64,000 nucleotides of DNA, from contig CAJJDP010000141.1 in the NCBI GenBank assembly GCA_905182995.1, forward strand, positions 240,696-304,695, written 5' to 3'. The position numbers and the translations under genes were made by a program. The notes beneath the pieces were generated by a model. It saw only the letters and a list, made by a program, of their open reading frames with translations. It did no database searches and had not been told where the DNA came from. The stretch comes from Paramecium octaurelia. Taxonomy: Eukaryota; Ciliophora; Oligohymenophorea; Peniculida; Parameciidae. This document shows positions 36,020-48,170 of the stretch, one piece after another. Positions within the stretch are counted from its first letter, which is position 1, and each line of letters starts with the position of its first letter.

Positions 36020-38485
36020 TCAATTAATAAGATAGCATAGAAGTTTTTGTAATTCATTTTTATTGACAGGTTTACTGATATAATGAGACATGCCTATTTC
36101 ATAACAATATTATTTTGTTTCGCTATCAGTGAAAGCTGTGCAAGCAATAATAATGGGAGCATCATTTTTATATTTCTCAATTATGGCTTTAGTTGTAGCA
36201 AATCCATCCATGATTGGCATGTTGATGTCCATAAAGATAAAATTATATAAACAGTGAGCTAAATAGATATTTATATGAATGCTTACCTTACTCCAATTTT
36301 TTAAGTGCCTCTTGGCCATTGTAAGAGGAATCCGATTCTAAATTGAAAGACTTTAACATAAGTTGCAATCCAAGGATATTGATCATCTCATCATCAACAA
36401 TGAGGATTTAATTGCAATTGCAATTAACAATAACATTATCAATTTCATCATAAGAACTTTGTTTGCTGGATTTATTTTATTGTGGAAAAGTAGAAAGTTT
36501 GATATTTTAAAATTGTAGTCTTTTTTAATAATCCCCTTCTTTAGTTTCCTCATTAATACTGTCTTAGTCCCTTTTAGTATGTTGCATTTATATTTTAAAA
36601 AGACTTCCCAATTTATCCTTCGTTGTGATTCTCTTCATAAAGTGTCCTATCACATGATCATCATGAAAACTGTTCACCTTTGGCACCATAATCGTGCTAA
36701 ATTTGTTAGTTAATGGATTTTTAATAGCATTTAATCCAAAATCAACTTAAGATTGCTTGACATCTATAACAGCATTTCTTCCTACTTTTATTATTCCACT
36801 CGAATTATCTTAAGGAGCAGTAAGAGTATAAGTGAGACTAAATGGTTCATTAATAATCTTGAAAACTACTTTTGTGCCCTTAATTTCTTGGCTACTATAA
36901 TATCTTATTCCGCCTCCTTCTTCATATTTCAAATTGCCCAAGCTCATTGCTATTTTATTACATAAGAAACTGCCCAATCCAAATCCAGCCGTATTGGTAG
37001 AGATCTTCTTCTCTTTTTTATAATCATATTTAAGCATTTCAGTGAGACCATCTATTTCATTTTTAGTCATTCCTATCCCAGTGTCTGATATTTCAAATTA
37101 CACATATTTATTTTACTCAATTGATTTTACTATTATTTTAATACCTCCTGAGAATGTAAATTTTTAAGCATTCTGAATCAGAGTTACTAATATTTATTTG
37201 AGCCTTCTGCCATCAGTTAAGATGGATTTCTCAGCTAAGAAGATTTCGTAGGTGATTTTGAGTCCCTTTTATTACAGAGTATGGAAAAAGATGTTAATAA
37301 CTTCTTCCAACAATTAACTAATCTATTGTATTATGACATTTTACATCTATTTTTTCTAATTGCAATTCGAGTTACTTGCCTTTGATATTATTGTAATCAA
37401 CCATATCTAATACAAAATTATGCATTATCAGTCCCATTGATTTAATGGGCATAAAGTAGGAAAGCAGATCAGAATCAGAGTATTTTTCTATGGCCACTTA
37501 GGCTATGGCCAGCAAATAATTCAGGGAAGTTCCGAATTCATGAGACATTGTGCTTAGCAGTTATTTCAAAATTGCAAAAACATATTTCTATTTTTAGTAC
37601 CTATCTCGTTCCTCTAATTCCAAAAATTATATTTAGAATTCTCGTTGATAAATTATCTTTATGAAGTGACTATTGAGCTATGGATGACTGTAATCCAGAA
37701 TTCTAATTATCATTGGTATTCTGTTTGCTCTAACTTAATCTAACAAATCTTGCAGAGAACACCCTGAACTCTTCCACTGGAGTGTGGATTTGGATTAAGA
37801 GTCAATTTTATAGACAATTAAATCATGCAAAATTGATTTCAAACCGTTTTCTAAATTGTTAATAATTGAGCTTGATTTCTCAGATCCTATTGCATTAAAT
37901 TGATCATCCAAGTACAATATTGAGAAATTGGGATCTGTTATTCTTTCAGTTAAGCTTCTAGGGTTCGAATCATACCCTGTGTACAAAATTTTTGAATGAA
38001 TCATGATTTCTGGCTTCTTTTGATATTTTTCAAACCAGGCTTAAAGTTCGAAACCTTGGATTATTAATAAACCAAGAAAAGCAAATATGCTACGAAAAAT
38101 TTGATGTATTTCAATCTCGGTTCCAAATATAAATATGATGAGAAGTAAAACTATATTTTATACTTGTGAAGTAAATACCTGACCATTCTAGCATTAATAG
38201 TCGGGAAACTTGTGTATAAGCTTTTAAACGAACTATTATGTGATATGCCCCTGTAAAATATTTATATTGCGAATTCGGCATCAGAACAAAAATCAAGATA
38301 GCTTAACCCAACAGAATGGCCCTTTATAAAACCTCTGGAATATTAAATTTATTAAGCAAAAACAATGCCACAATGCCAGTGAGCTCTAAAGCTAATGCAA
38401 TAATTTCTTTAGGTTCTTCAAACTCCGTGAACGCTATAATTGTTGAAATAGTCTATGTTGTAATCAGACTAATAAAAATTTTCAT
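36020..38485 (-). CDS. Membrane-bound hybrid histidine kinase, second copy
   Basis: Four exons, 795 residues, ATG 38485 to TGA 36020-36022. Introns are at 38151-38178, 37323-37344 and 36259-36286 (28, 22 and 28 nt). Several hydrophobic segments fill the first 170 residues. The phosphoacceptor helix has M-S-H-E-F-G-T (His about 306). N (L-I-Q-N-A-Q-K-F), G1 (S-D-T-G-I-G-M) and G2 (G-F-G-L-G-S-F-L) boxes follow. The receiver has V-D-D-E and Asp about 727 in F-M-D-I-N-M-P, ending K-P-V-N-K. It shares layout and many residues with the kinase at 23928-26271, including an intron just before the receiver's acidic strand. It is therefore a paralog, likely active in the same kind of phosphorelay with a different input. 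Confidence 0.9.
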
Positions 38486-38721
38486 AATTTAATAACTTTA
38501 CTAGAAAATAATTTTACTAATCAATAACAACAAAACAATCAAATAGAAATTGTTTTTATCACAATAGTATGAAAATATAATTTACAATTATTGTATTTAA
38601 TGCAATTTATCAACATCCTTTTGATTTGCACTTGATTTCTATTTCTATTTCAATGCAAATATTAAATTCAATTTAAATATTGTACATAAGTATAATTTTA
38701 ATTACGAATAATTAATATAAA

Positions 38722-39856
38722 ATGAAATAATTCGACTAACAGCTCCCTGATACTGTGCCTCTAGATATTTTATTGGCTCAATTGTAAAACCCTTTAATTG
38801 TTAGAGAAGATCACTAATAATGTATTTGGCATATAAATATATCGAGTTTTAAAATAAAGACATCATTGCATGCCTGAAATAATTAACAATAATTATTAAT
38901 TACTTGCCGATAAATATTTACTACTAAGCAATGCTTTACCAGGATGTTCTCCCGAATTAATCGTTGAAGAATTCGAGAAAGTCGTGTAAGTAGTTGAGAA
39001 ATGTTGCAATTAATTTATTGAGAAAATGAAAAAAGTTATAACAGATCTCTAAGCGTTTGCCAATTATGATACCCAGGTATTGAAAGGCTATCTAGTTTAA
39101 TCAACTGATATCTTTTAAAGATGCTTTAATCTTATTGACAAAGATTTAACAAATTAGGATGTTGAATTTTTAATGGAGAATTTCACTAATCCTGAAAATA
39201 CAATCTAAAGACATTTGTTAACCCTAATATTCGAAAGAAATCAAAATCTATAGAACGTAATGTAAAAAGTCTATACAGAATAACTGGATTTTTCAGCATA
39301 ATTTCGTGCTTAATTTGAATAATTAGGTAATACTAACCATTTCGAACCATTAAACAAATTATTAAACAATTAAAAGAAATTTTGGTCTAACAGAGTGAAA
39401 AAAGAAATTTAAACCTAAAAATAATTAATGGAGGAACAATTACCATAATAATTCTTAGTTTAGTCAAACATTCAATTCGCACCTCAAAATTAACAATTTT
39501 AATAGCAATAATAATAATAAGTTTAACCCTAAATTTAGTAATAACCTCAATAAGATGTATCGTGGTTAAATAAGTCTCAGTCCATTCAAATAGAACCTGG
39601 AAATCAAAAATTAATAGAAGGTCTGCTTAAATTGAGAGCTCATACGCATGAATTAATGTAGAAACATGAAAAAGAATTAAAAATGGATATCAGAAAACAC
39701 TGCAAATTAGACGGAGGTGGTTCCTTTGGGTAAACAATTCATAGATTCATATTAGCTATTGTTGGACAGGTGGATATGGATGGAAGGGAGCTCCATATGA
39801 AAGTTTAGAATTATCAATTTAATGTCCTCAGTGCTAAAATTTAAATTAGGACATGA
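38722..39856 (+). CDS. Gln-rich hypothetical helical protein, 369 aa
   Basis: Two exons: ATG 38722, a 25-nt intron at 38822-38846 (GTATTT...TCGAG), TGA 39854-39856; 369 residues. The N-terminal 170 residues are helical and amphipathic (E-F-E-K-V-V-Q-V-V-E-K). A poly-Gln stretch, encoded almost wholly by TAA/TAG/CAA, follows, then a charged helical domain. An alternative 26-nt intron near 39822 (GTCCTC...ATTAG) would skip the stop and add a W-W-V-R-A-W-containing end at about 39940. I do not recognise the family. Confidence 0.6.
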
Positions 39857-40291
39857 ATAGCACAGCTAAAAAATTATATGATCTAGAATACAGGGACAAA
39901 GGGACTTGGTGGGTTAGGGCTTGGTTTTTATATAAGAAATGAAAATGTTTAATTTATATCGTCAATAATTGCATAATTTATCATCTTTTATCGTAAAGCT
40001 AATATATCACTTGGAAAGCTGTATTTCAACCTTTTATTTTTTCACATAATCAATAAAATAAATACATTTACATAGCTTTTTCTAAGAATTAAGAATTTTT
40101 ATCCTTAAAACAAAATCCAAATGATAATTACATTTATCCAGGAATATTGTATTTCATCATCAATCTAAACATGAATTTTTATAGATTTCTTTAAGCCTTG
40201 ATAAATGTATTGTTTTTAATATTTTTAATTCTTGACTATTAAAATTGATTAAAAATTAATCATTATTTATAATTTCTCATTTTCTATTAAG

Positions 40292-41953
40292 ATGTCTGCA
40301 GATGGATTTAAGTGCAATTTGAAAGGCTATCAATAACCAAATTATTTAGAGTATGTCTAAAGTAGTATCGATACTGATTAAACCCTTGAAAATGTCTTTA
40401 ATGATCATTAAGGATAATTTGAAGAGTTTAAAAATTATCTGAAAAGAGAGATTTTTAACGATCCAGATTAATTCCAATAGCATCTTAATTATATCTATAA
40501 TTAATGGGACACTTAATTTAAAGTTGAATTGAAAAGGATAGAGATTTTCAGATTAATCATGTCGATGTACTTAGGATTATTAGAACGAAATTTGTCTAAA
40601 GGTGGATTTTATATTGTAGATATGAGTTCAATAAAAAAATCCAATAATTATATTTCCAAATAGAAATTGATGTGCTTTAAGAATTATATAAAAGCATTTT
40701 ACTTAAATTCTGATCAAATTTAAGAAGAAAAAATAGTGTTTACTAAAAATTCTGTTAGCAAAGAAGATTTCAAACAAAAATTTGAATAATCTAACTATTA
40801 AAACATTGATTTTGAATTCACTTAACTGAAAAATGAAGATCATTTAAATTCTACTGTTGTAGACTTTGCTGATGAAAACATCGGAGGACTAGTTCTTGAT
40901 ACCAGAAATTGCGCATAGGAAGAAGTAACATTAAACACTAAACCAAGATTGTTATGCTTATATTTGCTGAAGCTACAGTATGTATGATTTTTATTCCGCC
41001 CATGACACAAACCGAAGCAGTTTTGATTTAGAATTTGAAAAAATATAGCAATTATACTGGATACGAACAATCATTTCAATGCTCTCCATCCTTGGATCTT
41101 AAAGGAAGCTATAATATGTTAGTATATCTTAATCAAAATTATATAGGCTATCGACGCAAAACCTTTTTATAGTGAAAACTAATTTACTGAAGAAAATATT
41201 TATAGAGAATTGATAAAGAGCTATGCTGGATTTGAGATATCACTCAAAAATTCACCAAATAGCTATATATCTACAGGAAGATGGGGCTGTGGAATATTTA
41301 GAGGCAATCCTTATTTGAAGACATTAATTTAATTTGTGAGTTTTGCAATGGCAGTAAATTAAGTGAACCTAAAAGATAAAAAGATAATAATGAACTGTGT
41401 TAATGACTAATCTTTTTTTAACTTTGGAATGAAATTAAAACAATTATTACAAGAAAAAAATACATAGCTTAATTTAATAAATCTAAAGAAGTCATTATTG
41501 TTTATGCAAAATGGAGTGAATGATACAATATTTTAACATTAAGGAAATAATATTATAAGCCAGGTTTATTCGATTTTGACTCAGAATATTCAATAAGCAG
41601 AATCAATACAATAACAAAATGATGATTTAAATTAACCTTTAGTGGGTTAAGACATTGAATCAGAAAATGATGATTTAATTTAACCTTTAGTAGGTTAAGA
41701 CAGCAATTAAAAAAAATTAGTAAATGCTCAAAATATTGAAGAAAATAACAAAAGTTAAATAAAAAATGATGCTTAAATTATTGAAGAAAAAATAGAGATG
41801 TAAAATTAGAATGATGCTTAAATTAATTAAGAAAAAAAAGAAAGTGAAAATAAGAGCATCGAGTCAAATAAATATAAAATTTTGTGTGAAATAGGAGTTA
41901 TTATTATTGTTTGCGGTTTTGGAATTTTTGTTTACAAAAAGGTTTTTAAATGA
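40292..41953 (+). CDS. PARG: Poly(ADP-ribose) glycohydrolase, predicted tail-anchored
   Basis: Three exons, 537 residues, ATG 40292 to TGA 41951-41953. Introns are at 40925-40947 (23 nt) and 41122-41146 (25 nt). The catalytic macrodomain shows V-V-D-F-A-D-E-N-I-G-G-L followed by C-A-Q-E-E (Glu 210-211), Y-T-G-Y, A-I-D-A and S-T-G-R-W-G-C-G-I-F. These are the PARG signature with both catalytic glutamates, though the usual G-G-G reads G-G-L. After the domain comes an acidic Gln/Asn-rich linker with a repeated P-L-V-G-Q-D motif. A single hydrophobic helix (I-G-V-I-I-I-V-C-G-F-G-I-F-V-Y) lies just before a short basic end, which is the layout of a tail-anchored protein. PARG removes poly(ADP-ribose) chains; here probably at a membrane surface. 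Confidence 0.88.
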
Positions 41954-42052
41954 GATATATTTGTTATCATTTAAATATTTATTATCATTTCTATCAAATT
42001 AATGACATATTTAAATCAGTTATTTTGAATCTAATATTGTATATTAACTAAA

Positions 42053-43410
42053 TCAATTAAATAAAATAATGAGTACTATATCTTTTCCATTTTAATATTC
42101 AACAAATCTTAACCAGAATTTATCCTTTAAATCCGGTTCAATCCATCTATGGTTTTTTAATCCATTCTATATAAACCAACCTCCACCTCTAATACTTTTA
42201 AAGTGAATTACAGTCTCTTCAAATTTTAATTATGATGCTTCATCATTTCCCATTTTCCTTACTTTATGTCATTTGTGTATTCTCCTTCATATAATATTTA
42301 GAATTTATAATGATAGAACTCATCTAATTCCACCCATTTTCCTATTTTGATTCCATATTTTTAGTTACAACCAGCTCTAAATTAATTTACATAAACTATA
42401 ATATTGTGTAAAAATTATTCTTAGACTAAAGCGAAAAAGAGGGAATATCTTGCTTTTTTATTAATTGATAGTTTGGAAGTTCCATGTCCCTTATTTTATT
42501 TCTTGTTGTTAGTATCTAACATGTAAAAACTTAACAATAGCTATAAATATGATTATCATGCGAGCTAATCCATTCTCCATGCTTCATTCTTTAATTATCT
42601 AATTAGATGAAATACATTTTTTCTAATTTTTTTTCGCCTAAGTTTTTCTTGAAAAGAGTCATCTGTTTCCTTATCTGATTCCATTTTTATATTCTCCCCT
42701 TTAGATAACAAACAAGACCTAATTACCTTTGAATCATTTTTACATTTTAAAGTTCCATTTTTCAATCCAACTTCCATTCTGTAGACCTTTGAATTATATT
42801 TGCCTCCTCCTCTTTTTACTTTATTTTATTAAATGATTTACATTATGTTAATCCTTTTTAATTCTCCAGCTACCCTGCCTTAAACCATCATTATATTCTC
42901 CTACAAAAGTGATCAATTTCGCTTGTAGAGGATATTCAACTACGCTAACCTTTTCATTTTTGTAATCTTTTTGGAAAATGAATCCACCTTCCGTGTTTTT
43001 TCTTCTTAGCTATATGAACCAGTGGCATTATATTACAATTTAATAAATTGTACACAATTTTAATTCAATATTAAAGTATTCCATGTACCAATTTTTCTAT
43101 CATGATTGTATGAGCCATAACTTACTGTATCATGATAATGGCTATATTTATTTAATATAAGAATACTATCTATAATGCTCATCTAAATCTAACCAATATC
43201 CATTTTCTAATTCATACTCATCAACATCCCATTAAAAATCTAAATTTAATTTTGGCAAAGATTTTTATTTCCGTAGCCAGCTAGGTAATCAAGAAGACTT
43301 ACATAAAACCTGAATCAATTTTTTGCTTCAGTACAATATCCTTCAAACTAAATTGAGGAAAAGCTCTAATTTTTTTGTAGTAGATTTCTCACAAACTAGT
43401 CCAAAATAAT
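42053..43410 (-). CDS. MORN-like repeat protein (boundaries unresolved)
   Basis: The minus strand encodes repeated units of the type G-G-G-x-Y...G-L-K-x-G-x-W-I-E-L followed by x-E-Y-K-N-G-x-x-x-G-x-W, the MORN-like repeat common in ciliates. The clearest units lie at 42060-42180, 42250-42400, 42690-42990 and 43120-43240. The last ends at TGA 42053-42055. The units are in different frames, so several tiny introns or base errors lie between them. I could not settle the start, which is probably near 43400. MORN repeats act as membrane- or cytoskeleton-associated scaffolds. Confidence 0.5.
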
Positions 43411-44440
43411 TATGCATGATTTTTGCTAGAGTTGAGATTTTTCCAATTAAATTCTAATGTAAGCATTATTTCAAGAGAATTTATGCAACCTTGAATTAAA
43501 TTTATGATTAATTTAACGGTATAAATAGATAGAAATATTAGTATTAATTACTAAAACATATAGGTATTTTTCAATTTGAAGTTTCAGTATAACATTATTA
43601 TATTGTGATTAATTGCATTGGTTTTTTGTTCTATTCAATAAATTCATTGATTATTATAAATGTTATTTTTGAAATGCGTCAGTATACAAAAAATCTATGC
43701 CCAAGAGCTTTTGAACTCGATAAAGGTGATTATTTTCTTAAAATTTAATATCTCCTTCTTGAGGATATTTTGATATATATCTCTATTTAAACTCAAGAAA
43801 ATAAAATTTGCAATCTGTTTATTTGATTTCTTTCAGATCTAGCTTATCTATAGTTGCTGATGTGCAACCAGACCATGTAAAAATGTTTAAAAGCAGTTCT
43901 GTATTCTGCTTTCAAATCACATCCTCTATAAAGCAAACCTCTCTAAATGTCTAAGAGAATAATACACAAACTTTGCGAAATAAGAAATGCGGTTGTCTAA
44001 AGATCCTTACAGAGAAAAGAATATTTAATAACATATTTTATCATTGATTAATACGATTTATAGGTTAATTAAATCAATTTAAACAGCATTCTTAAAGTTG
44101 ATAAAGCTCACTGCTAAAGTAACTTTAACATCAAGACTGATTAATTAAATTGAATAAAAAGCTAAACAAATAGTATTTGAAATATAAAAATGAAATTTTT
44201 TATATAACACTTATCAATTAATTTATTTTTTTATAATATTTTAAATAAGATTAACTATTAGAATTTTCTTTTTGAAATAAAAATAAAATAGAAAAGAGTA
44301 TTAGATTAAATATTTAATCGTGATTAATCTTTTATATAAGTTAATATTTCTAATTTATGTTTCATAATAATTCTTAATAGAATTTAGTAATAGATTTAGC
44401 TGAAGAGCATTGATTTTTACCCTTTAAATATTTAAAAAGC
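43411..44440. other. No recognisable gene
   Basis: A+T-rich sequence with frequent TGA in all frames and no domain. It includes the 5' flank of the GTPase gene starting at 44441. Confidence 0.5.
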
Positions 44441-46015
44441 ATGCTTAAAAACCAAAACACCAAACAAGTAATTTTAATTGGATATATCGGTCATGGTAAA
44501 ACAACTCTATTTAATAAAATTTGTAAAAAAAATTAAGCAGTATAATTTGGTGGACCGTCGGTCACTAGGGAATCAGTCCTTAGTTAAAGTGCATATGGAG
44601 AAGGTTTTAATTTATTAGATACTCCTGGTCTTGGGTCAGATTAAGATAAATTGGCACATGTAATTTGCATAGCTGCAGCCTTAACAGTTGGATAAATTCA
44701 TCAGATTTTAATAGTTGTTTAGTTAGAAAGGTTGGGAACAATGAAAGAGAAGTTAAGACCAATGATCTAATAGTAATTTAAGAGATTTAAAGATATCATC
44801 ACAGTTGTTGTAACTAATTGGGATAAAGCAGATTAACCTGAAATAAGGAAAAAAGAAATTGTTGATTTACTTAAAGGTTTTAATATTAAATCTTTGATTC
44901 TTGTATCAAAAGAAACAGAAGGAAAAGAAATATGTTAAATAATCGAAGGAATTCTTTAGAAAAGCGATTAACAAGGAAAAAGTTGTTAACTAACTTAAGC
45001 TGAGATATAATCATATTTTGATATTATTGATTTGTAGGATGATGTGATTGATTAACTCAATGATGCAAAAGGGATAGTTAGTACGTATTTTGATAAAATA
45101 GCGAAAGCAATAAAAAGTTTCATCATAAAATTTTCGGAAACTGACCCAACTATGCCAGAGGTGATGCATCAATTAACATTAGCCATTAAAGAATATGCAG
45201 ATGAAACACTCTTAAAATTTCAAAAGGATAATATCGAACTTTTTAATCATTTATATTCCAAATTAGAAGATGAGAACTTAGTCTATATAATTGATGCACA
45301 ATTAAAATAAGAATTAGTAATTTAAGTAAATGGTTTGATTTCTCTTGCTTAAAAAAAGATGAAGCTATCCTAAAATTAATGTTTTAATTATATTCGACAA
45401 TGCCCCCATTGTGGAGAGATATGGATGAAAGTCTTTGGATGTGAGGATAAAACATTTTGTGGAAAATTACCAGAGAATGAAGCAGAACATTTCAAATAAG
45501 AGAAGATTCCCAGAAGATTTAAATTTTCATTCAAGGAATCTGGAGTCACATATAATGAATTAGAAATTTCATTTTAAAAAATAGATAAGAGTAATTAAAC
45601 AAAGAAATTTAATCCAATTGAAAGGAGAAATTACATTATGGCAAGAGTAATTAGTTAACATTCTGAATTTTACAGGCAACTTATTCAAAATCGGCTAGAA
45701 AATACAGAAGTAAGCTTTCAGTACTTCCATGAATAGTTATAATCGAGCTTAGATTTGGAAATAAAGGGTAAGATTGGTTGTGGTAAATCATTTATATGGC
45801 ATGAATTAAAGCCTTTAGCTGAAGAGTAGTTAAAGGAATTGTTGGATCCTGGTGTGTTGGATTATTTGGCAAATGTAGTAGATGAGGAGAAAAAAGCTAA
45901 ATAAATTGAATTAGCAACAAAAATTGAAAATCTTTTGAAACCAGCAAAGTACAATTTTTAGAATGAAATGAATTAGTATGTTGGAATATTCATCAAATAA
46001 ATAAATTTTTTTTGA
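44441..46015 (+). CDS. AIG1/IAN-like GTPase with C-terminal Cys/His cluster
   Basis: A single exon of 524 residues, ATG 44441 to TGA 46013-46015. The N-terminal G domain has a P-loop G-Y-I-G-H-G-K-T-T, a switch Thr in V-T-R-E-S, G3 D-T-P-G and a base-recognition-like T-N-W-D. These fit the AIG1/IAN (septin-like) GTPases, which are abundant in ciliates. The middle is helical. A C-terminal C-P-H-C-G-E-I-W...C-E-D-K-T-F-C-G cluster could bind zinc, and a late G-K-I-G-C-G-K-S-F repeats a glycine/lysine pattern. It is followed 79 bases later by a longer ORF with a degenerate version of the same N-terminal fold. Confidence 0.8.
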
Positions 46016-46094
46016 TTAATTTTGTTTTTTCTTTTTAATAGAATTAATAACATATTCTCAGCATGAATTCATTTTTTTACTTTTTATTTTTATT

Positions 46095-48170
46095 ATGTAG
46101 CCGCTCATTATATTTCTTGGTGAATGTAATTCTAAGAAGGATTCATTATTTTAACTATTGCCTAACGAATTTAATGAGATTGTATTTGAAAACTTGAAAA
46201 TAAAAGAGAGAATTGACTCTAATGGTTCAAAACTGCTATTAATTAATTTTCCAGAAGAAAAAGAAATATCTTAAGCATTTTCTTCACTATTAACTTTATC
46301 ATAATATTTTAGAATTACATAGATTGTCTTCTGTTTACATTATCATTAGACAATCATACAGAAAGTAGAAAACATATAAAAAAGGTTTAATTAAGAGTTA
46401 ATATTGGAAGTAGAAAACATTTCTACGTTTATCATAAGTAATTCCCCTTCGAGTTCTCAAATTAAAAATAGCAGAATATATTAATTTTAAGAAATTGATG
46501 AAATAAATAAAAAAAATATTATTAGAATCTTTGATGACATTTGCTCTCAGAACAATTACTACTCCTAAATTTTTTTAGAGAATAAAATATTGTCGTAATA
46601 AAATGAATCATTAAGGTAAAGAGCAAATATATTGTAAAAATAATTTAAAGATGAATTTTTGTCCATTTATGGAGAAACTAATTTAGCAACTTAATTAGAG
46701 GCCAAATTATAAAAACTCTTATCCGGAGAAGTTTAACCATAAATCAAACCTAGTAATGAAATATATAATAACGATATCAAATTAAATCAAATCATACTAT
46801 ATAGCAATGCAATTTAATAGCTTTGTTATTTAAAACACATATAGAACTAATATCCACCAGAGTTTTTAGGAAAATGGTTCTCAAATTATTTTTATTGTAG
46901 TAATTGCAAAGTATTGTATAAAAAAGAAGGTGATAAATCAATACTTTATGATTTATCATTATTCTCATTAGGTCAAAATGAAAATGATAATAAGATAAAA
47001 AACCAAAAAGACAAATGTTTTAGATGCTAATACTAACTTACTTAAAGGATTTTAACCATTCTTCCTATTATAGAAAAAATCTACTTTCTTAAATAAATTA
47101 AAAATTATTTGAAAATAAAAGAATAGCATATAGAAGCTAATAAATTATATACTTAAGAAAGTAAATTGTAAATAAAAAAAAAAGAAGACTACATAGCTAT
47201 TCTTCTTTTGAGTGATGAGGAGGAACTAAAATAATTTGTGATGAAAAAGTTGCATGATGATAAAAACTTCAAAGAAAGTAATCAATTCAAGGAAGGACAT
47301 ATATTGAATGATTCCTTTTATCTCATTGATACTCCAATATTCTCATTTGATGAGGACTCAGATGAATTAGAATCGATTTACTCTAATTATATCAATGCTA
47401 ATCCTATTCATTTTATTATATTTTGTCTTAAGTTATAGAGATCAAGTTTAATTAAGGAGAGACTTTTGATGATGTTAAAAAAATTTCCCAATATTAATAG
47501 ATAAGCATTTAGTGCATTCATAATTGATTAGAATAATGATAATTCAGAAAAACAATCGTGTGAATATGAAAGTATAAACAGCATCAAAAGATTAATTCCA
47601 TAGGCAGCTCTAATCTAAAATAGTAATACAAGTATGGATGTTATAAAGAAAATCTCAGACTTTATTGTGAAAGTTGATAAATAAAAACCAATATCATTTT
47701 AACAAACAATATTTTATAAATCAGATAATGATTCAGATAAGAATAAAATTGAAGAATCTTTAAAGTTAATATCAGAAAATATTAAAGTTTAATTTAAAAA
47801 AAGTTGTGAACAAGAATTAAAAGATGAAGAAGCAAGGTAAATGGACAAACAATAATAACAAAAAAATTTACTATAAAAAAAATCTTCTATGACAATATAA
47901 TTTTAAGAAAAACAAAAGGAACTAACAGATATTATCATATCTATTAAATAATAGCTTAATACGGAAGAAAGTAATTACAAAAACGCCTTAGAAGTTTTAA
48001 ACAATCAGCTTTCTTAAATTGAAATGGATTTATTTTACTCCAGATTTAATATAAAAGAGAAGAAAACTTAACTAGATTAAATGGAATCTGAGAAAATTAA
48101 AAAGAATTATTAATATCATAATCTAACTATAAATTAGAATAGGAGAACAGAAAATAGAGGATTTTATTGA
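46095..48170 (+). CDS. Degenerate GTPase-like protein, 691 aa
   Basis: A single exon of 691 residues, ATG 46095 to TGA 48168-48170. Such an uninterrupted frame is very unlikely by chance even with one stop codon. The start (P-L-I-I-F-L-G-E-C-N-S-K-K-D-S-L-F) lines up with the P-loop strand of the preceding GTPase but lacks G-x4-G-K-S/T. A Cys cluster (Y-C-S-N-C-K...C-F-R-C) lies near residue 280-320. Midway a second G-domain-like segment has L-I-D-T-P where D-T-P-G is expected, and the last 150 residues are a Lys/Glu/Gln coiled coil. I infer a pseudo-GTPase partner or paralog of the gene just upstream. Confidence 0.65.
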
